In this document: piece after piece, positions 26,546 through 31,177 of the stretch
Layout: the number at the start of each line of letters is the position of its first letter
Numbering within the stretch: position 1 is the stretch's first letter
NCBI GenBank assembly: GCA_910588045.1
Contig: CAJUPS010000033.1
Span: 1-31,177 of the forward strand
From: an uncultured Oscillospiraceae bacterium
Lineage (GTDB): Bacteria; Bacillota; Clostridia; Oscillospirales; Oscillospiraceae
Length of the DNA: 31,177 nucleotides
Direction: 5' to 3'
Made by a program: the position numbers and the translations under genes
The notes under the pieces: model-generated
What the model saw: only the letters and a program-made list of their open reading frames with translations
Told to the model about the DNA's origin: nothing
The model's database searches: none

Positions 26546-27483
26546 TGGTGCTTCTGATCCAATACACCCTGATATTTGCTTCCGTGCTGGTGCTGGTAGC
26601 GCTGGGCGGGTGCTTCTCGGAGCACAGCGGCGTCATCAACATCGGTCTGGAGGGCATCATGGTCATGGGCGCTCTGGGCGGCGCGCTGATGATGAAGTAC
26701 GCCCTGGGCGTACCGCCGGTGGTCATGATCCTGCTGGTCATCCTGGCCAGCGTCGCGGTGGGGATGCTCTTCTCCCTGCTGCTGGGCGTAGCGGCCATCC
26801 GGTTCAGCGCGGATCAGACCCTGGTAGGTACGGCGCTGAACCTGCTGGGACCCGCCGCCGCCGTAGTGCTGGTGCGGGCCATCAACATGGCCGAGAGCGC
26901 CGACAACGTGTCCTCCACCGTGGCCTACGGCCAGGCGAAGAAGGCGTTCCTCATGAACATCGGCAGATTTGAGTTCAACTGGTTCATGCTCATTGCCCTG
27001 CTGGTGCTGATCGCCGCCTATATCGTGCTCTACAAGACCAAGTTCGGCCTGCGCCTGATGGCCTGCGGCGAGCATCCCCAGGCGGCGGACTCCGTGGGCA
27101 TCAACGTCTATAAGATGCGCTACGCGGGCGTGCTGATCTCCGGCGCTCTGGGCGGCCTGGGCGGACTGGTATACATCACCGCCGGGGTGAGCGAGTGGAA
27201 GTTTGAAAACGGCGTGGCGGGCTTCGGCTTCCTGGCCCTGGCCGTCATGATTTTCGGGCAGTGGAAACCGGTCAACATTGGCCTGGCGGCGCTGCTGTTC
27301 GGCCTGTTCCGGGCCCTGTCCAACGTGTACACCGGCTTTAACCTGCTGCGGAATCTGAACCTTCCCAGTACGGTGTATAACATGCTGCCCTACATCATCT
27401 CCCTGCTGGTCCTGGTGTTCGTCTCCAAGACCAGCAAGGCCCCCAAGGCGGAGGGCATCCCCTACGACAAGGGCCAACGGTAG
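26545..27483 (+). CDS. Nucleoside-type ABC transporter permease 2 (YufQ-like)
   Basis: This is the second channel subunit, 312 residues, hydrophobic throughout. It has the class motif SEHSGVINIGLEGIMVMGALGGAL near the N terminus and ISGALGGLGGLVYIT in the second half. Its ATG shares one base with the previous stop (TAATG). The stop codon TAG (27481-27483) runs directly into an inverted copy of the 67-bp repeat, so the repeat boundary coincides with the end of the gene. It is the last gene of the importer operon, followed by a bidirectional terminator. Confidence 0.93.
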   Translation: MVLLIQYTLIFASVLVLVALGGCFSEHSGVINIGLEGIMVMGALGGALMMKYALGVPPVVMILLVILASVAVGMLFSLLLGVAAIRFSADQTLVGTALNLLGPAAAVVLVRAINMAESADNVSSTVAYGQAKKAFLMNIGRFEFNWFMLIALLVLIAAYIVLYKTKFGLRLMACGEHPQAADSVGINVYKMRYAGVLISGALGGLGGLVYITAGVSEWKFENGVAGFGFLALAVMIFGQWKPVNIGLAALLFGLFRALSNVYTGFNLLRNLNLPSTVYNMLPYIISLLVLVFVSKTSKAPKAEGIPYDKGQR

Positions 27484-27549
27484 TCCTTTTTCTTGAAAGA
27501 AAAAGGACCAAAAAGAACTTTAACACGGGCCTGAAGTTGTTGCTGTTCC
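27483..27549 (-). repeat. 67-bp interspersed palindromic repeat, copy B
   Basis: This is the inverse-orientation copy of 8201-8267, with 61 of 67 matching positions and no gaps. The hairpin is GTCCTTTTTCTT (27483-27494) and AAGAAAAAGGAC (27497-27508). Relative to copy A the terminal stem base pair is swapped from C-G to G-C, so pairing is kept. The first base is also the last base of the upstream stop codon. No terminator-type T tract follows the hairpin on the plus strand. Confidence 0.8.
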
Positions 27550-27605
27550 CACATTTTTTGCCCGGTAACGCTTGTGCACTTCTAATCGATGACTTTATCA
27601 CAGGC

Positions 27606-27645
27606 AAAAAGAGAGCTGACCGCTTCGACGGTCAGCTCTCTTTTT
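27606..27645. terminator. Bidirectional terminator between convergent operons
   Basis: AAAAAGAGAGCTGACCG (27606-27622) pairs perfectly over 17 bp with CGGTCAGCTCTCTTTTT (27629-27645) around the stable CTTCGA loop. The A/T ends supply a U tract on both strands, so it can stop both the nucleoside importer operon and the minus-strand alpha-galactosidase gene that ends at 27647. Confidence 0.96.
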
Positions 27646-27646
27646 A

Positions 27647-29827
27647 TTATTCCTCCACCGCCTCCAGGAACAGTTGGAGCGACTGATAGTCCCCCCACAG
27701 CGGCGGCAGGGGGACCCCCGCGTGCATGAGCACATCCCCACCGGCGGCGTCCCCGCCGTTGACCCGGTAGGTCAGCGCCTGGTCCAGCCCCTTGAGCCGC
27801 AGCGTCCGGAAGGGCGGCGCGGCCTGGGCCCCACCGGCCACCAGCGAGACCACCGCCCGCCGCTTGTCCCGGGACACCTGCTCCCAGGCCACGAAGGGCC
27901 CGGAGAGATCCGTGAGCCGGTAGTAGTCCCCCAGGTGGAACAGGTCCCAATTGTCCCTGTAGGTCCTGATCTGGGAGCGGATCTCCTCCTTCTCCTCGGC
28001 CGTACACCTGCTGAGGTCCATCTCATATCCGAACGCCCCGCTCATCGCGGCAATGGCCCGGGCCGCCAGGGGCGTCGCCCTGCCGTTCTGCTCGTTGGGA
28101 GAGGCGGACACGTGGGAACCCATGGTGCACGCCGGGTAGCAGAAGCTGGTGCCGTACTGGATGGCCAGCCGGTCGATGGCGTCGGTGTTGTCGCTGCACC
28201 AGATCTGGGGTGCGTAGTACAGCATCCCGCCATCGAAGCGGCCCCCGCCGCCGCAGCACCCCTCAATGAGCAGCTCCGGGAAGTCCCGGCGCATCCGCTC
28301 AAGGACCTCGTACACGCCCAGCACGAACCGGTGGTAGACCTCCCCCTGCCGTCCGGCGGGCAGGGCGGCGGACCACACGTCCGAGAGACTGCGGTTCATG
28401 TCCCATTTCACGTAGCGCACCGGCACGCTGGAGAGCACCTCCCGCAGCCGGGCGTACACGTGGTCCCGGACCTCCCTCCGGGAGAAGTCCAATACCAGCT
28501 GCCCCCGCCCCCGGGCCGGGGCCCGGCCCGGCACCCGGAGGGCCCAGTCGGGGTGGGCCCGATAGAGGTCGCTGTCCTCGTTGACCATCTCCGGTTCCAC
28601 CCAGATCCCAAAGGACAGCCCCAGGTCATGGAGCCGGGGCACCAGGGCCTCCAGCCCGCCGGGGAGCTTGCTGGTGTTGACGTACCAGTCCCCCAGCCCG
28701 CTGTTGTCGTCGTTGCGCACCCCGAACCACCCGTCGTCCAGGACGAACAGTTCCACCCCCAGTGCCGCAGCCTCCCCGGCGATGGCCAGCAGTTTCTCCG
28801 TGGTGAAATCGAAGTAGGTGGCCTCCCAGTTGTTGATGAGCACCGGCTTGCGCCGCCCCTGTCCCGGGTCCCGGAGCAGGTGCTCCCGAATGGCCCGGTG
28901 GAACCGGCGGCTCATTTCCCCCAGGCCGTCGGAGGAGCAGATCAGGGCCGCCTCCGGGGCCGTGAAGCTCTCCCCGGGCGCCAGGGTCCACCGGAAGTGG
29001 TAGGGGTGTATCCCCATCACCAGGCGGCAGCTCTCAAACTGGTCCCGTTCCGCCGCCGCCTCGAAATTGCCGCTGTAGAGGAGCATAGCGCCGTAGCATA
29101 GGCCCCGGTCCTCCCCGGCATCCCGGTCGCAGAGGACCACAAACGGGTTGTGCTGGTGGCTGGAGGCCCCCCGGATGCTGCCCACGCTCTGTACGCCGGG
29201 GCGCAGGGGGGCGCGGCTCAGGCAGCGCTCGGTGGTGTGCTTTCCATCGAAGGTGATGAGGTCCATGTCGGACCGGGTGAAGTCCAGGCACAGGGAGGCG
29301 CACCGGCACAGCCCCAGCGTCTCGCTCCCCCGGTTCACCACCCGCACGGCCCGGGTGATCAGGTCATATTCCGCGAACACGCCGTAGTACAGCTCCACCG
29401 CCGCCCCGGCGGCGGCGTCCTCCAGGGTGACCACCAGGGTCTCCGCCCCCTCGCCGTAGAAGGCGGGCAGGCCCTCCAGCGCGTACTTGCCCGCCTCCTG
29501 CCGGAAGCCCGCATACCGCAGGTCCGCCGTCCGGCTGCCGCAGGGCAGCTCAAACTCCAGGGAGCTCAGCCGGAAGTCCCCCACCCCGCAGGTGGAGTAT
29601 TCCTGGGGCATTACGTCCAGGGAGAACGAGCGGTCCCCGCCCGCCTCGTGGGGGTTGGGGGAGAAGGAGCGCTCCTTCCGCTGCACCAGACAGGAGAGGT
29701 CGCAGTCCCGGACCCGGGGGCCGTAGTAGGTGTGCAGCAGGACGCCGTATTCGCTCACCTTCATCTGGTAGGTGGTATGCCGGGTGTGCAGGGTGAAGGT
29801 CCCGCAGACTTCATCGTATCGTATCAT
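27647..29827 (-). CDS. GH36 alpha-galactosidase
   Basis: This cytoplasmic retaining alpha-galactosidase for raffinose-, melibiose- or galactomannan-derived oligosaccharides has 726 residues, the normal bacterial GH36 length. It has an N-terminal beta-sandwich, then a catalytic barrel: LFVLDDGWFGVRNDD (360-374), GIWVEPEMVNEDSDLY (407-422), the nucleophile D476 in KWDMNR, and the acid/base D546 in CSDNTDAIDRL. The C-terminal beta domain is complete. I use ATG at 29827 because GAGGA lies 7 bases upstream; GTG at 29848 is an alternative. No signal peptide is seen. It lies downstream of CUT1 sugar permeases on the same strand, which points to a separate alpha-galactoside utilisation operon. Confidence 0.95.
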   Translation of the reverse strand: MIRYDEVCGTFTLHTRHTTYQMKVSEYGVLLHTYYGPRVRDCDLSCLVQRKERSFSPNPHEAGGDRSFSLDVMPQEYSTCGVGDFRLSSLEFELPCGSRTADLRYAGFRQEAGKYALEGLPAFYGEGAETLVVTLEDAAAGAAVELYYGVFAEYDLITRAVRVVNRGSETLGLCRCASLCLDFTRSDMDLITFDGKHTTERCLSRAPLRPGVQSVGSIRGASSHQHNPFVVLCDRDAGEDRGLCYGAMLLYSGNFEAAAERDQFESCRLVMGIHPYHFRWTLAPGESFTAPEAALICSSDGLGEMSRRFHRAIREHLLRDPGQGRRKPVLINNWEATYFDFTTEKLLAIAGEAAALGVELFVLDDGWFGVRNDDNSGLGDWYVNTSKLPGGLEALVPRLHDLGLSFGIWVEPEMVNEDSDLYRAHPDWALRVPGRAPARGRGQLVLDFSRREVRDHVYARLREVLSSVPVRYVKWDMNRSLSDVWSAALPAGRQGEVYHRFVLGVYEVLERMRRDFPELLIEGCCGGGGRFDGGMLYYAPQIWCSDNTDAIDRLAIQYGTSFCYPACTMGSHVSASPNEQNGRATPLAARAIAAMSGAFGYEMDLSRCTAEEKEEIRSQIRTYRDNWDLFHLGDYYRLTDLSGPFVAWEQVSRDKRRAVVSLVAGGAQAAPPFRTLRLKGLDQALTYRVNGGDAAGGDVLMHAGVPLPPLWGDYQSLQLFLEAVEE

Positions 29828-29858
29828 AACAGAGTCCTCGTTTATCACGTCATGATTT

Positions 29859-29896
29859 GACAGCCCCGGCGGGCAAAACTGTCAGCCGGGGCTGTC
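29859..29896 (-). other. Strong hairpin between permease operon and alpha-galactosidase
   Basis: GACAGCCCCGGC (29859-29870) and GCCGGGGCTGTC (29885-29896) form a perfect 12-bp GC-rich stem with a 14-base loop. On the minus strand it is followed by AAATCA, not a U tract, so it is more likely an mRNA stability or processing element between the CUT1 genes and GH36 than a true terminator. Confidence 0.55.
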
Positions 29897-29971
29897 GGGA
29901 AAGGGAGGAAGAAGAAAGCAAAATCAGGTGCCTTGGGACCGTCATTGTGCCGCCGCGCGGCCCAGCGACGG

Positions 29972-30048
29972 GTCCCGGCAGCGCAAGGGGGGCGTCATTC
30001 GCTCGCCTGCGGCGCGCGAACGACCGTCCCGGCAGCGCAAGCGCTGCC
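29972..30048. repeat. GC-rich direct repeat with terminal hairpin
   Basis: The 16-base string GTCCCGGCAGCGCAAG occurs at 29972-29987 and again at 30026-30041. The second copy extends into a perfect 8-bp hairpin, GGCAGCGC/GCGCTGCC (30031-30048), directly after the permease stop at 30052 (minus strand). The gap looks like a small repeat element rather than coding sequence. Confidence 0.5.
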
Positions 30049-30051
30049 TGC

Positions 30052-30897
30052 CTACTTACCGCCGGTCCCGGCGATGCCCTCCACGAACTGGCGCTGGAAG
30101 ATCAGGTACAGCACCACCATGGGCAGCATGGCCAGCAGGGAACCGGCCATCAGCACCGGGAAGTTGGTGGTAAACTGGCCCTTCAGCGTGGAGAGGCCGG
30201 AGGACAGGGTCATCATCTTCAGGTCGGAGTTGACCACCAGGGGCCACATCAGATCGCCATAGGCGAACACGGCGGTGAAGATGGTCAGGGCGGCCACGGA
30301 GGTCCCCGTCAGGGGGAACATGACCTTATAGAAGGTCTGCCACTGGTTGCACCCGTCCAGGTAGGCGGCCTCGCCCACCTCGTCCGGGATGCTCATGTAG
30401 GTCTGGCGCAGGAAGAACACGCCGAAGGCGCTGACCAGGCCCGGGAACACCAGGGCGAAGATGGTGTTGGCCATGCCCATCTTGGCCACCATCTGGTACT
30501 GGGGGATGATGAAGATCTGGCTGGGCAGGGACATCTGAATGAGCACGATGCCGAAGAGGAGGCTCTTGCCCCGGAACTTCAGCTTGGCGAAGGCGTAGCC
30601 CGCCATGGAGCTGAAGAGCACCGCGCAGATCACCCGGAAGAACACCATCAGCGTGGTGTTCCAGTACAGGTGGCCGAAGGGCAGGGAGTCGATGGCGTCC
30701 TTGAAGTTGTCCAGCATCCACTTGGCGGGGAGGATGACCACGGGGTCCACCTGCACGCTCTCCGCCACGGTCTTGGAGCTGGTGAGGATCATCCACGCGA
30801 AGGGGAACACCATGATGAGTGCGCCCAGGATCAGGAAGAAATAGGTGATAAACTTATTGACGGCATAGGAGCGCCGCAGGGAATCCGTACTTTTCAT
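30052..30897 (-). CDS. CUT1-type carbohydrate ABC transporter permease (MalG-like)
   Basis: This 281-residue membrane protein is one half of a sugar importer channel. The EAA loop, EAAYLDGCNQWQTFYKVMFPLT, marks a MalG/UgpE-type subunit, and six hydrophobic segments are visible from FITYFFLILGALIMVFPFAWMIL onward. ATG at 30897 is chosen because AGGGAGG lies 7 bases upstream; TTG at 30903 is too close to that site. The partner permease ends 15 bases upstream. With GH36 downstream, an alpha-galactoside or other oligosaccharide is the likely substrate. Confidence 0.93.
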   Translation of the reverse strand: MKSTDSLRRSYAVNKFITYFFLILGALIMVFPFAWMILTSSKTVAESVQVDPVVILPAKWMLDNFKDAIDSLPFGHLYWNTTLMVFFRVICAVLFSSMAGYAFAKLKFRGKSLLFGIVLIQMSLPSQIFIIPQYQMVAKMGMANTIFALVFPGLVSAFGVFFLRQTYMSIPDEVGEAAYLDGCNQWQTFYKVMFPLTGTSVAALTIFTAVFAYGDLMWPLVVNSDLKMMTLSSGLSTLKGQFTTNFPVLMAGSLLAMLPMVVLYLIFQRQFVEGIAGTGGK

Positions 30898-30912
30898 GTC
30901 CAAGCCTCCCTC

Positions 30913-31177
30913 TTAAATGTCGTAAGTGACCCACTTCTTCTGGCCCCAGAACTGGATGAGGGTCACCAGAAGGATCAATCCCACGGTCCACACCACGATG
31001 GCGGAGCCGTAGCCCCGCTCGCCCGCCACGAACGAGGAGCGGTAGAACAGGTACATCAGGCTCTGCATGTCCGTCAGCGCCGGGTTGGTCTCGTCGGCCA
31101 TCATGTAGATGAGGTCGTACACCTTCATGGAGGCCATCAGGCGCATGATGAGCACGGAGAACATGGTGGGGGAGACC
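30913..31177 (-). CDS. CUT1-type carbohydrate ABC transporter permease (MalF-like), cut by window edge
   Basis: The reading frame is open to the last base of the window. The visible residues are the C-terminal part of a MalF/UgpA-type permease: SPTMFSVLIMRLMASMKVYDLIYMM, then RGYGSAIVVWTVGLILLVTLIQFW and a basic end. The internal Met at 31164 is not a start. The N terminus and probably the sugar-binding protein lie beyond the window, upstream on the minus strand. Confidence 0.88.
   Translation of the reverse strand, partial: VSPTMFSVLIMRLMASMKVYDLIYMMADETNPALTDMQSLMYLFYRSSFVAGERGYGSAIVVWTVGLILLVTLIQFWGQKKWVTYDI

Noticed and set aside
27483..27508. Terminator for the nucleoside importer operon
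   Set aside because: The hairpin lacks a following T tract on the plus strand and is part of the interspersed repeat; the real terminator is at 27606-27645.
29941..30051. CRISPR-like array
   Set aside because: Only two copies of a 16-base string are present, without regular spacers or cas genes.

Overview
The window looks like chromosomal DNA from a GC-rich anaerobic member of the Clostridia, most likely a gut Oscillospirales/Oscillospiraceae relative (Flavonifractor or Lawsonibacter type). This is an inference. It rests on the strong G/C bias at third codon positions, AGGAGG-type ribosome binding sites, a single-chain GlyQS, ABC transporters with lipoprotein binding proteins, and short palindromic intergenic repeats. 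No rRNA, tRNA, CRISPR array, insertion sequence or phage gene was seen.

Layout. (1) 1-1745: a repeat-rich leader, glycyl-tRNA synthetase and a strong terminator. (2) 1758-5667, minus strand: a four-gene operon of a GH28 pectinase-type enzyme, an AraC-family regulator, kduI and kduD. (3) 5668-5991: an AT-rich divergent control region. (4) 5992-22328, plus strand: a 16-kb run of thirteen genes. It holds an Opp/Dpp-type ABC importer (binding protein, two permeases, two ATPases), a HAD-like protein, a GH105 unsaturated uronyl hydrolase, a GH38 alpha-mannosidase, a ROK sugar kinase, an unrecognised toroid-plus-beta-sandwich protein, a TIM-barrel isomerase, KDPG aldolase and a PfkB-type KDG kinase. 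(5) 22329-27483: a nucleoside-type BMP ABC importer. (6) 27484-27646: an inverted copy of a repeat and a bidirectional terminator. (7) 27647-31177, minus strand: a GH36 alpha-galactosidase downstream of two CUT1 sugar permeases, one cut by the window edge.

How it works together. Blocks 2 and 4 read as one divergent glycan-utilisation locus. Oligosaccharides enter through the Opp-type importer. Cytoplasmic enzymes (GH28, GH105, GH38, perhaps the toroid protein) cut them. GH105 releases unsaturated uronate, which passes through KduI, KduD, KdgK and Eda to pyruvate and glyceraldehyde-3-phosphate; all four steps are encoded here. None of the enzymes has a visible export signal, so the cell probably imports pre-cut oligosaccharides. 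GH38 together with the ROK kinase suggests that the substrate also contains mannose, so it may not be ordinary pectin.

The most unusual features are a 67-bp interspersed palindromic repeat present in two inverted copies whose stem bases co-vary, with one copy supplying (and possibly masking) the ribosome binding site of the first importer permease; the unrecognised 544-residue protein; a HAD protein with altered catalytic motifs; and a palindromic motif shared by two transporter promoters.
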